Shown one piece after another: positions 39,542 through 51,499 of a stretch of DNA of 64,000 nt. Source of the stretch: Varanus komodoensis. Taxonomy: Eukaryota; Chordata; Lepidosauria; Squamata; Varanidae. The stretch is from the NCBI RefSeq assembly GCF_004798865.1, contig NW_025335268.1, positions 80,812,468 to 80,876,467 of the forward strand, read 5' to 3'. The notes beneath the pieces were generated by a model. It was not told the DNA's origin. It worked only from the letters and a program-made list of their open reading frames with translations, and ran no database searches. The translations under genes were made by a program, and so were the position numbers. Numbering within the stretch: position 1 is the stretch's first letter; each line of letters begins with the position of its first letter.

Positions 39542-41379
39542 CTTTAAAAAGATAATGAAAAGAAGAGTAAAAACAATGACTTAAATAATTCAGTTCAACA
39601 TACAAAATGTATACCTTGATAAGGAGCTTTGCCTTCAGATTATTGTGAGATATACCAAGCTGCACTATGGAAAGAACTTCTGACATCCTGTCCAGCAAGT
39701 CCCCTGGCCATGGCTGGGAAGCTTTCAGGAACGATGAAGCAAGAAAACAGTCCAGTCCAAGGCCAACTCACCGGATCCACCATAGCAAGCATCTAGGTCA
39801 GTCAGGGATGTTCAAGAGAGCACTTCATGGGGCAGCTAAAGTTCCACAAACATGTTCAGCCCAGATAAGCAAGGTAAAGCATGGAGTTAAAACTGTTATT
39901 TACAAAAGCTAAAAATTTAGCTTTTTAGTTTACAATTTGGCAAAAGAGGATTGGTCATCATAGGGCTTCTGTTTTGAAGTTACTTTTTCAGAGGGATCAG
40001 CATATATATTCTAATAGGTAAATATCAATGGAGTCACAACATAATAAGAATTACTAGTAAATCACACATTCAGAAGGACTGCTGTTTGCAGATCTACTTG
40101 CAAGCAAATAGAGGGGGGCATCATGCATCTCCTGGGTACTGGGCCTCAACCAACCCCTTACACCAACTCTGCCTGGCATCATAAAATGAAGCCCTGTGTC
40201 TGGAATCTTTGGATCCTAGTTGTGTACAAACTCTCTACTCAATGTTTGCATTACAGAGTTTAGGCTAAATAAAAATGTCCCAGAACTAGAAACCCACCTG
40301 ATATACAGAGATTATTTTTAAAGGTGAGCAAGGTTTGAACGTGACTCCAAAGCCAAAACTGCAGATATCATACTATGAGATCAAAAAATGGATGTTATTA
40401 GATCATATAAAATGTTTTTTTTCAGTACCTTGTCTTCCCATAGTCCCAGTATATCTTCTTGTATCCTGTCAAGTCAAACCGATTTATCGTTGCATCTTTC
40501 CTGTAATCTATGTTTAATAACTTACTCCTTCAGTTTTTTTAATTATTTCGCTTATCTTTTAGCATGCCAGGGTATTTTAAAATAGGATGCTCCCACCTTT
40601 ACTTTACTGCATTCACAACTCTTAATTGTCTCATTTCAAACAGAGCTGATCCTCAGCCTTCCTGGGATTCATCATGACATTTTCATTTGCACTCCATTTC
40701 AAGCCAGTTTCCACCCATCTTCCCAGCTCACAGAATAGGGCAAGCCTAATAACTATTTCACTCTTCATTCTGATCCACATCTTCTTGTCGCTTGGACTTG
40801 TCATGTCTTGCTCTTTCTTTGTTTTGCAGAACCGTGCATCTCTGGCGGAAACTGTTGCCTCTTATTAGATATTAATTTTAAAAAGCAAATATTACTTAAA
40901 TGAGCACTAAATGATGTTTTATGTGTACGGGATTTTTAATTTTGCAGACAAAAAGGAAACTCGCTGCATTCCTTTTCAATACTGAGTTCACACCACCCAT
41001 GTCAGGAAAAAAGACAGGCCTCACTTGTCCTTGCCCCACTGCAATATTTGCCTAATTCTCCTCATCCAAACTTGGTGAAGTGTACGGAGGAGGTGCTTTC
41101 AAAACACTGAGAACCATGGCTTGTTTTAGGGTAATGGGTTCATTTGCAATCCTGCTGCATGCCTTCCCAAAACTGGGCACAGCACTCTTAATATCAAGAG
41201 AGAAATTAGGCAAATTGCACAGTACATGACAAGCACCGAGGGTGAGAACAAAAGGGCACCATATCTTCTTTTCTTTTGTGATCATGCAATCCTGGCACTC
41301 TGCAGTTGGTGATCCAGAGCCACAAGTGGGAAAGAGATTATTTTCCTGCTGTTACGTAGACAGGTTAATTGGTCAGAAA

Positions 41380-41690
41380 TGTTTCTTGTTCCCTCTGGCT
41401 TTTGTTTTCCTTGGCCTTCCCCAAACTTGCAGACTGCTGTTTAAATTGGTGTTATCTGCTTTATATCGTGTTATAGTATTTTATTGTATATTTATTGCAT
41501 ACTTCCCAAAGGAATATAGACTCATCTGAGTGCATTGTGTGGATTTTGACGGCATCCTTTTTCTAAGCTTGAGGACAGCCAAAAATAACATTAAATAAAT
41601 GCAGTTAAAATAATTTTTTGTGTAAACCACTGAAAGAGCTTTGGGTTTTGGTGGTATAGAAAAATATTATTATTATTTACTTTTATCAAC
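41380..41690 (+). mobile_element. L2-like LINE tail, decayed
   Basis: The end of this block, GTGTAAACCACTGAAAGAGC followed by TTTGGTGGTATAGAAA and an ATT repeat near 41665-41688, matches the L2-type terminus (cf. TGTAAGCCGCC...GGCGGCATAGAAAT). The upstream AT-rich part resembles L2 3' UTR. It is diverged and the left edge is uncertain. Confidence 0.55.
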
Positions 41691-42750
41691 ATTTCATTAA
41701 ATCTAAGTGCCAAAGAAAAATACAGGCCTGAAGCCCCATTCCATTTAGTGTCACAGCATCCTATGGATGTTTACAGACACACACGTAGCATTATATGCAA
41801 TGAATGCAGAGATAAATGAAAGTCACCCAGTCCAGAATATGCTCTGGATGTGCAAAGGCAAAACATCAGTGTATACACCGACTGGCCACAGCATTGACAC
41901 CACATCGCTAGCAAGTTGGGGAGAGTGAAATGTGGCCAATGCTATAAGAACCAAGTCTTTCCAAAGTGACTGTCAGACATATTTTGATGTCAATGCAGAG
42001 CTCTGCCACAGGGTGCAGATGCCTTTGCTTCATAGCTTCAAATGCAGCCTCAACCTGTCTCAACCATCACTGAGTCATCCACTGAGAAGGAAGGCAACAA
42101 GAGGTCCCTTGTTGTATCCAGTAAGAGAAGCAGAGAAAAGTACAAAACCCATTATTTAAAGGTATACATAGCAAAGGTAGAAGAACTAGAAGCTATTTTG
42201 TAGATTGGTTGGCTGCTTGGCTGGTTGAAGTCATACCCAGCATTCCATCAAGAAAATGGCTAACTCATTCACTAAGTGTGGATTGTTATGTAGCCAAAAC
42301 AGCATCCAGTCTCAAATAACTCTGTCAGAATGAAACTTCTGATGAAAAGAGGATAGATTTGGCTTGCTTGATCTAATGTTATTTGATTGGTTGACTATCA
42401 GTAAATATGATATTTTCATATTAACTAATAAAATATGGTATTAATAAATAGGATAGATATATCTTCTACCCTGATCAATTTTGGAATGATTGATCCTCTC
42501 TCCATATGGGCTTCCAATACACAAAAACAGATAACATACTTCTCACATTTATAGCAGTGAGAGAGGTGGGATACATGATATCACATCAAATACAATGTGA
42601 TTCATCTTCACATGCAAAATTAAATGTATGGTGAAACCCAGATTTAAAATGACAAGAAAACTTTGGTGATCTTGGAGAATAGGTTGATTTTTTAAGCTCT
42701 GAATGAGTTCCAATGATAATTTCTCTTGTTTCTCATGCTAAACATTTTCC

Positions 42751-42854
42751 ATCAGTTATGGATTAATGGCAATACTTGCAATACTTCTATCAGTTATGGA
42801 TTAATGGCAATACTTGCAATACTTCTATCAGTTACAGATTAATGGCAATACTTG
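42751..42854. repeat. 38-bp tandem repeat, 2.7 copies
   Basis: Unit starts ATCAGTTATGGATTAATGGC and continues AATACTTGCAATACTTCT. Copies lie at 42751-42788, 42789-42826 (identical) and 42827-42854 (partial, two changes). It ends 30 bp before the target duplication of the solo LTR at 42889. Confidence 0.9.
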
Positions 42855-42888
42855 TTATGAGCAATACTTGCTCATAACTATGTTTGGC

Positions 42889-43464
42889 TGTCGAGAGGTG
42901 CAGCCCGGTATGTAAACATTCCACACATTCTAGAGCAATAAAACCAAAGTCCTTTAATGCTAATTGTCTACAAGATTTACAATTCTATAGATAAGTTCCC
43001 TAATAGCGGTCCTTGCTAAGCAGACGTTAGCCCTATAATGGCTTCTCTTCCTGAACCCACATGGGATCACTCTCCCAAGTCACGCCTTTCCTCCCTCTTA
43101 TGCAGTCTACTTTGCAGCTGTTCAAATCGGCATAAAATACGTCTGTTCTGGGCCCTTGAAAAATCCATTTTTTCTGACGCCTATTGTATCTTCTGTTTCT
43201 GGCTCAGGGAGATCAGCATCAGGGGGGAAAGAGGCAGTTTGCTCTGCCTCCTTCTGAGCAGAACTTGCAGCTTCCTCTTTCTCATGACTCTCTCTCTCTG
43301 ATAATGGTCCAGGCGTTTGCTCAACGTGCTGGGGCTCAGAGGAAGACGCAGCAGCTGGCTCGGCCGTCCCTGCGTTGGGCTGTGGGGTCGACTCTTGGGC
43401 ACTGGGTGTCAAGTGCAAGGTCTCCTCATGAGTCACTGTTTCTGTTGGGGCTTCATGCATGACA
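42889..43464 (-). mobile_element. Solo LTR (LTR retrotransposon / endogenous retrovirus-like), with 5-bp target duplication
   Basis: This 576-bp block has TG...CA ends (plus-strand ends TGTCGAGAGG and GCATGACA) and is flanked on both sides by TTGGC (42884-42888 and 43465-43469). This is the signature of a single LTR left by recombination. Orientation is taken as minus because the AT-rich part with hexamer-like signals and the CTCTCGACA end then lie at the 3' side. No internal retroviral domains are adjacent. A 5-bp duplication fits Ty3/Gypsy elements and some ERV groups, but the family cannot be decided here. It is a fossil. The open frame within it is part of the LTR and not a gene. Confidence 0.82.
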
Positions 43465-46400
43465 TTGGCCATGATGCTTTTACAGTTTCAGGGACCCTTT
43501 CATTACTTGAAATGTTAAAAGCTGAGCAGTTACAGCATTCCACAATCCAGGTTTATATTAATTTTCAGTTAATAAATATAATACACAGAATCTTAAGCAA
43601 GAACGGAATAATGCATTTGAATGCCCTGCCTTCCCAGTTAATGCACTGCTGCACTGACATGTATTTGAGTTCCTTGCAAGAGGAAGAAATGTGGTATATA
43701 AATGTAATATAGTAGTAGTGATATTTCATAAGGGTTAACAGATTTCAGGTTATGTCTAATACAGCAAAGAAAAGATAGACTGGATGTCACATTGTCGTGC
43801 TAGACTGGAGTTCACCTGCCTCAGAGGAGGGGAAGTGGGCCCTCTGGAAGACTCAGGTACTCAGCAAGTACCTTTGGTACCAATTCCTGATTCTAGGCCT
43901 GGCTTAACGCTGGGTATGCACACCAATCCCAAGAATAGATTTGCTGCTTCTGAAGATCCAAACCTATAAGCTTGATCTACTTAGTGGGATTATACTTTTA
44001 GGGCTCTCATGTATATTATGGTACTCTGTTTTAGAAGGAAAAGATCACCCTGCTCTTTCAGACATTTCATGTGAAATTTGCCTCTGATTTCTAACTGGGA
44101 AGGCAATGTGCTGGCTAATGACTGACTACTGTTTTAATGCAAGGCAGACACAACCTTTCTTTACCTCAATATATCAAAGTGTCAGAGGCAGAAAGACTGT
44201 TCAGGTGAAGTTTGCCCTTAGCATAATTTTTTATCAAACTTTCTGTAAAAGTTATATTTTATGAAAAAAAACAATCTAAGCAGAATTTCTTGACTCCAGT
44301 TCTTTTCTTCTTTTCCTTTTTCTTTTTAAATCCATGTCAGTGGCAACACAGGAAAGAATAAACTGAACTGATTATGATGTAGCAGAGCAAGGAGGAAAAA
44401 ACTGGTTAAAAGAACAAGTTATTTTTAAGAGCATCCATTCCTCATCTGTATTTGACATCTGACAATGTTCCAAGCAGTACATTTTACCGCTTCCCGGAAA
44501 AAGACGTCACAAAAATAAGACCAAACCTACATCTCTATTTCTTTCTTGAACACTAAACTTGGGTGCATAAGTGAAGTGCAACAATATAAGGCTATGTGCA
44601 TGTATTGTGAGATAAAGTAAATCCAATTGGTGTTATGGTTCAACTGTATAAGCTTAGAAGTATTATTGGATGATAGGACAAACAGTATAGAAAATCTAAT
44701 ATAAAGAGTTTTGTGATGAATGCATTACTTAAATGCACACATTTTATTATGTATGTCTTCTTTACAACTATGACTTGAGTGGATGTGACTGAACGGTAAT
44801 AAAATGCAGTCGTAGTTTAAACTTTGTATATGTATTTAATTCTTATACTTCAATATACGTTATGTGTTTGGTTATGTGGTTCTCTCTTTCTAATGAATTG
44901 AGTAATTTGGAATGCCCTGTTTTGGAGCAAGACAAGTAATCACATTTCTAACTAGACAGCATTTATTTCCTGAAAATGTACGGCCACGCATCCATACAGC
45001 ATTTTTACACAGGCACAGGCATGCCAGGTTACATTCCTACATGCACATGGATCCTGTTCACTAGCTTCTTTCCCTCTGGCAATGGTTCCAGGCTTGTCAC
45101 ACAGTAGATGGAGGGAGGAGCTGATGGCATGACTTGAGGTGTGCAGTAACATGCAGGAGAAGCTGTGGCTGCCAATTTTTCTACTGTGTTGGGGTGGGGG
45201 GTGGGTGGGGCAGCAAACCATGGTCCTAACTGTGAAACATTGCTTTCATTTCTGCATGTGAAAAAAGAATTGTGTCTGTTTCAGAGTCTTTTAGCATTGC
45301 CTTTCTGCCTTTGAAAGCAGGATGAAATGGTACTGTTTCCACCAATGCCCTTCCTTATGACTAGAAGTCATCCTATATTCTAATTCTGATTCAAGTTGCT
45401 GGCTTATCTAGCCAAAAATGACAGCAGCCCTGAAGAAGACAGTATCAGTAGACAGGGTAGGAGAAGATCCTGCAAAGTTAAAGGTGTGTATGACCTTCCA
45501 CAGTATGGCCCTGCATTCATGAGACCAACTGAAATAAAAAGCCAGATGTCCTGCTTGATTAATTGGGTGAATTTATACCCTATCTTTGCACCAAGAAAAT
45601 GATATGCTTATGCTGATAGAAAACTCATCTGAGTGTGGAATTTTATGTAGCCAAACCCGCATTACACACATATATACAGCATCAGCATATGGGTATCCAA
45701 GTTTCGCAGGTATACAAATGCCTACTAAGGTGCCCCCTCCCAAAAAAAGAGGGGAAAACCCAAGCAAACTAGGAGCTTACATGAAGAATCAGATGCATTC
45801 TCTGGAAACAGCACTTCTTGGTAAGCTGGCTGGAATTTTGAGCAGAAAGAATCCACACTTCAATATTCTAGTTGATGTCCATATTGCTTTTTTATGAATG
45901 TAATGGATTGCAGGGAATTATTAGTCCTTCAAGAGCAAAGGTTAGCAATAGCTACTGTTTCATAAGTGCAAAATTAAAATGTGATTGGTAATTACTAAGG
46001 ATTTCCTCAATGTCCCCGCTTACACTGTCAGCTTCTTTCATTATCATAGCATGTCAAGTCACAGAATATGTAGTGTCACCATCCTGACCCTAACCACAGT
46101 ATGAGCCTGAGAAAGACAGAATTCTCTCTCGAGCAGTTGCTATTAAGACCTCTACACCATAACTGTTTTTGCATTTGCATTTGCATGCAGACTTCTAAAG
46201 CTTCAATTGCTTGTTCCCGTACAAAAATAGATCCATTCCTATGGAAGTTGGGATTTCAGCAGATATCAGAGATGAAAATATAGGATGGAACTGCTAGGGG
46301 TGTGGGTGGGTGTGGGTGTGGGAACGTTTTCATATTTTACTTTTAGCTTCTGTATATTATGCAAGAGTAATGTTCTGAAGTTTTTGTGTCATACTTTCAT

Positions 46401-46559
46401 AGCCATAACATATATTACATATTAATAAATATTTAAGGTAAACTGCTTTGACTGTATGAAAGATAAATGGTGAAAAAGAATATTGCCTTTCACAAAAGAG
46501 TCATATATACAATAAACATTCATTTAGTAGTAGGTTGCAATTCAATAACTAGAAGTTAA

Positions 46560-47370
46560 AATTCCTGGAAAGTTAACATAGAAACAGAGTGAGTCAGAAG
46601 AGGCCTCCTGAGCCATCTAGGTGGCCCCCCAGCTCCAACTGGCTCAGCTCATAACATGCCTACTATGTGCATGTCCAGCCTATCCTTAAACACCATAACC
46701 AATGTGAATTCAACTACCTCCCATTAAAGCCCATTCCATACCCTAGGGGTCCTAACCATCAGGAAGTACTTCCTGGCATCCACCCTAAATCTTGGTGCCC
46801 TGAGCTTTGGCACACATCCTGCCCTTCACTGTAGGGGGGAAAAAGATCATTATCCACCTCTGCATGGCAACCTCTCACATACCTGCATGTTGCTAACAGG
46901 TCCCCTCTGAGTCTCCTCCTCTCAAGGATGAAAAGACCCAGCTCCCTCAGTCTCTCCTCATACGGCTTCCCCTGCAAACCAGCCACCCTCCTAGTGGTCC
47001 TTCGGTGCACTGATTCCTACCTTGCTATATCTCTCTTGTAATGAGCGGCCCAGAACTGAACACAATACTCCAGCTGCGGGTGCACCAGAGTTGTATAGAG
47101 TTACAGTAATAACTCTCCTGATCTAGAAGCCACACTTCTGGCTATGCATCCAAGGGTGGCATTTGCCATCTTGGCCACCGCATCACACTGCTGGCTCATG
47201 TTTAGCCTGCAGTTGACCAGCACCCTGACATACTGTTCACAAGTGCTGCTCTCCAGCCACTTGTCCCCTAACCTGTACTTATGATGCCCATTCCTAAGCA
47301 TCACTGCTTCCAAAACCATAACTGAAAAACACAAGGGTGCATTCACATGACATAATTCTTCACCCTGCAA
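46560..47370 (-). mobile_element. CR1 LINE, 3' part of ORF2
   Basis: This is a fragment of a CR1 non-LTR retrotransposon on the minus strand. The protein matches the CR1 ORF2 C-terminus. HKYRLGDKWLESSTCEQYV and RLNMSQQCDAVAKMANATLG lie at 47101-47370. The next segment (about 46759-47010) reads TTRRVAGLQGKPYEERLREL, then GLFILERRRLRGDL and RYVRGCHAE. The two pieces are in different frames with stops between, so the copy is decayed. The reverse-transcriptase core is absent (5' truncation, usual for CR1). Confidence 0.93.
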
Positions 47371-49994
47371 ATAAGCTGCATACTGAGTGAGTTCAGATAA
47401 AATGACAACACACCCTGTAGAGCCATCCTGAAGTACTTCTGAAGTACTGCTTACCCCTGTTGCTAATCTTGCTGCTCATGTCTGTGTAGTTGGCCTTCTG
47501 TTTGGACAAAAATGAAAATTTAATATTAAAAAGGTGATTTTTCTCTCTTCAAATCTGGTCTGTAAAGTCTATGACTCTCCAATGAATTTTCTAACATGAG
47601 CAACTATGTTACAAAACTTGTTAGAGGCTTTGTACCCATATATTAATTCGGATAATCAAGAAGCCATTCATTTTGGACTTCATTATGTTAGCTTCATGAA
47701 GGAACACTTTAAAGAAATTAAGACTTAATATTTCACTCTCTGCCTTTTTAGAGTGCTTTTATTAAAAATAATAATGCTAGGACAGAATGGTTGTGTGCTT
47801 TGTAATACTTGAACTGAGGATATGAATATCTTCCTTATAAGGGCTACATGACAAATTCCCTTCAAGGTTAGGCTTAGGAAGCTTTTTTATGTACCCAATG
47901 CCTTTTCATGTTCCCTTACATAGTTCTTTATTTGTGCTGGTGGCTAGGACCCAGATTATTTTGTTGTCCAAATCTGAGTGTTTCTTAATTTCATTTTGGC
48001 TTATAGATAAATAATAAAACTGTACTTCTACACAGTTAAATATAGCTGTACCTGTGCACTACAACCTCATTTCTCAGGGATGAGGGGAAGATGCATAACT
48101 GAAGCTGAGTACGTAGAAGAGAAAGCAATTATAACCTTGGGACCTCAGTTTTCATGACAAGAAAAGGAGGACCAGACAGAAGTATTTAGAAAGACCCTAT
48201 AATTTTTAGTTAGGTCTCAGCATTATAGAGGCCTTCCAGCCTCTTACTGAGAAGCTCAAATACACAGAAGCAAGGGCCATGTCCTGAGCAGGCTTTCATA
48301 GATTAGCTGATGTGATGTAATGCACACTGGAATTCAAGTAGGCCATGAATAAGAACAGGATGGTCCCAGATGGCTACAGGTAAGTTGTGGTATGGAGCTA
48401 GAGAAACAAGCTGAATTCTTGCTGTGGCAATTCTTCGTAATTATACCATTCAGTACATATCTGTGCTGCTGCTTTCCATATGCAACCACTTTATGTAATA
48501 TTTACAGGATCTTAACTGCTAATGTATTTTTATACATTCTATTTTCCGTTTTCACCTGCTTTACTTTGATGAATCACTCTTGCTTGAAAATTGGAGCCAG
48601 CTTTTGTCAATTCTGTCCTAATTTTGCTCTCTGTGTTCCAAAGCTGTCCGCAGTGGCATTACTGTCTCTCTCTCCATTGCGTAGCCTATTGACACTGTAT
48701 TTTCTAATACCATTAGATACTTGAAGAATCTTCTTTAGCTACCAGCTGTAGACAAGGCAAGCTGTGAATTTCTTTGCAGACATAGTTAGGACAAATAAAA
48801 AATAGAGCCTGATCATGAATTGCCCTCAAAGGAGTCTCACACAGCTGAAGGCAAACTTTGTTCGGCCTTTCTGGTTGACATTTGGGTTTAGGAAGACAAA
48901 ACAAGAGGAAATGCATTAAGTTGTGCTTAGTTCCTTATCTGCTGAATCATTTCAGCATATGTGCTCAGGGATTTTGTTGTAGCAGTGGCAGTGACGGTGC
49001 CTGCACAGATGGACACTTTGACTAAAACAAACAGGGACTCAGGAAAAGTGACATGAGCCTAAGAACAGGGGAGGGATGCTTGCAACAGATGCATTCATAT
49101 ACAAAGGATCATTTTGCAGGCCAAATCTGCCTCATTTTTAAACATTGTGCATGACCATATTCTACCAGTTGCATTTTGTATTTCTTTACCTTGCAATATA
49201 ATGTTCACCGCTGCTTTAAAAGCCAAGCTGGTATGTGCATAGCATTCAGTTCAACACAGATTACATTATCCTTGTCCTCTCTCCATTTTTTGCTTTAAAA
49301 CTCTGTGGAGTCGGTAGAGGCTTTAAGTTAGTAGTGGACTTCATGGCTGAGTGGGGACAAATTTTCATGGATGTATACTAAAAACAAGGCACACCCGGTT
49401 GCCCACTTAACTTTTGGAAACCCTGGAGATTTGAATCTAAGGAAAGACAATGCTAGCCATGCAGTAACAACAAATAAAAAAGGCATTGTTATAAACTGAA
49501 AACAGGACCAGTATTGGAGAAGGGTCAGGATCCTGAACATGCAGAGAGTGTTTCAGAAGCCAGGAAATCAGTGGAAGGGGGAAGAGTGGAAGAAGAAATG
49601 CTCAGGGTGATAAAGGAGAAGAAGTCAAGGAAGGAAGATAAACTGGAGAGAGAAAATGGGCAGATTGGCGAGAGCTCCAGGGCCAGAACTTTGAGAAGCA
49701 AGAAGAGCTGTTTATCATGTTTATGACTAGGTTCACATGATCATTTGAGGTGGGTTGCTGCATATGCAAGTATTTGCATTAACTAGAAGTATTTTGAATA
49801 TTCTTATTGAGGGTAAGTTGTTGACATGGTTAGAAAACCATCCAGAGCCTATGGGCTTGTTTACAGTCATGGATGTTTAGTTAACTATGCCAACAGCTCC
49901 CCCTCGGCTCGGACAATATGACAAGCATGGGTGAAGCTTAAGTGTCCATATGCCAGAACCACCATGGCTTAAATAAACCACTGGCTTGATCACA

Positions 49995-50115
49995 TTTCTG
50001 TACCCATCTTGCTTGTGGAATCCTCGGGCAACTGATTTGTCACCCTGTGAACAGAGTGCTGGACCAGATGGACCTTTGGTCTGATCCAGCATAACTGTTC
50101 TGATGTTCTTTTTAG
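49995..50115 (+). repeat. Interspersed repeat ending in GATGGACCTTTGGTCTGAT block (copy 2)
   Basis: CTTGCTTGTGGAATCCTCGG, GGCAACTGATTTGTCACCCT, GTGAACAGAGTGCTGGACCA and GATGGACCTTTGGTCTGATC match copy 1 at 6540-6660 in the same order and orientation. The family is not named. Confidence 0.65.
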
Positions 50116-50384
50116 ATCAAAAATTAGGTCAACAGATGGAGGAAACCCTTACTGAATTTCAAGCAGACAAAGTAGTTTGGATAGCTAACATCTAAAAAGA
50201 CAGGAATGAAATTCAAAAGACCTTGTTTGACAGGAAAACTAGAAAATGGAAGAAAATGAAATTCCACAGTGACACATTCAAAGGTCTACATTTTGAGAAA
50301 AGGCAAATGGACAATATAGGGCAGGAATACTTCCCCTTGCCTAAATTCATTGGAATACATATCTCATAATCATATCTGAAGAAA

Positions 50385-50760
50385 GATGTCAACAAACTAG
50401 GACAGAGGAGTTCAGGGATATGAGAAACAAATCCTGTGAGGAAATGTTGAAATGTGGTTATGTGCAGTCTGGAAAAGAGACAACTAAGGAGAGGAATGAA
50501 AGCACTCTTCAGATATCTGAAGGGCTGTTATATAGACTAAGGCAAAGATGTGTTCATTTGCTCAGGTTACCCTAGAGGGCATGATTTGATACAATGGGCT
50601 TCAGTTAAAAGATGGACTATTTAAGTAGAATTCAGGATAATATTTTAACAGTTTGACAAGGGAACCAACCAAGGAGAGGTGGGATGACCTTTGCTGGAAA
50701 GGCAGCATGAGGCAAATATGCTAGAACTGAATGCTGACAAATAATTCTTACTACAGCAAC
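50385..50760 (+). mobile_element. CR1 LINE fragment (ORF2 3' end)
   Basis: This is decayed CR1 sequence on the plus strand. The stretch from about 50430 to 50600 follows the CR1 ORF2 end: a block corresponding to NPyEerL...LEKR, then ALFRYLKGC, and the region that in intact copies continues to the EGR...NG segment. Stops interrupt it repeatedly, so this is an old copy. Boundaries are approximate. Confidence 0.7.
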
Positions 50761-51499
50761 AGTTGCTAAGGGATATGTAAGGCTGGAACTGGGGAAGGAA
50801 AAGAAGAGGAGGATAAAGTAGTAGCTGGTTTTGAAAAATAACTTTTTAATATGTGTATGAATGAAGAGCAAAGACAAAGAGCCGCCCAAGAAATGAAAGA
50901 CCTATTAGGGAAAAGGAAGAATAGGAACGTAAAAGGCATTTAAGAAACAAACAATGGGAGAAGAGCTAAGACCTGTGTGCACATAGTGACACAAACCAAG
51001 GAACAGCTAATAGAATCAAAAGGGTTATTTAACTGTAAAAGCAGAGAGGAAATATGTACTCTTATATCAGTGCTATTTAGCTGAAAACTGCAGAAATTGA
51101 ATTGACATGGTGTTTTTCTTAATCATTTAATTCCCCACTGATATCTGCATTTAAACAAACCCATAGCCTCAACTACCACTGAAGTTTGGGCTAGATTATC
51201 TATGAGGTCCAACTCTACTGATTCGCTGCTATAGCATAAGCTGACATGCAATACAGCTGACCCATCTTTAGGTTGCCACAGGTCTCCTTGTTACAGACTG
51301 ACACCATTAGCAGTCTTCACCTTACCATATCAGGATGGCTAGTTTCATTTTCTTTCAAAGAAAAAAGATCCAGGTTACCTTGCGTAGATCATTAAAGAAT
51401 GTCTGATCAAATATTATCACTGTGATATGTTGCAATTCTGAACTAGAAGCACAAAACTGCTGGGAAAACCACTGCAGAATTTAAGGGAAGCACCGGAAA

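Noticed and set aside
41052-41285. 77-codon minus-strand frame with PPPYTSPSLDEEN end
   Set aside because: It looks like a possible retroelement remnant, but I could not match it to a family, so it is not listed.
43122-43472. 116-codon minus-strand frame rich in Glu, Ser and Pro
   Set aside because: It lies almost entirely within the solo LTR and is explained as LTR sequence, not a host gene.
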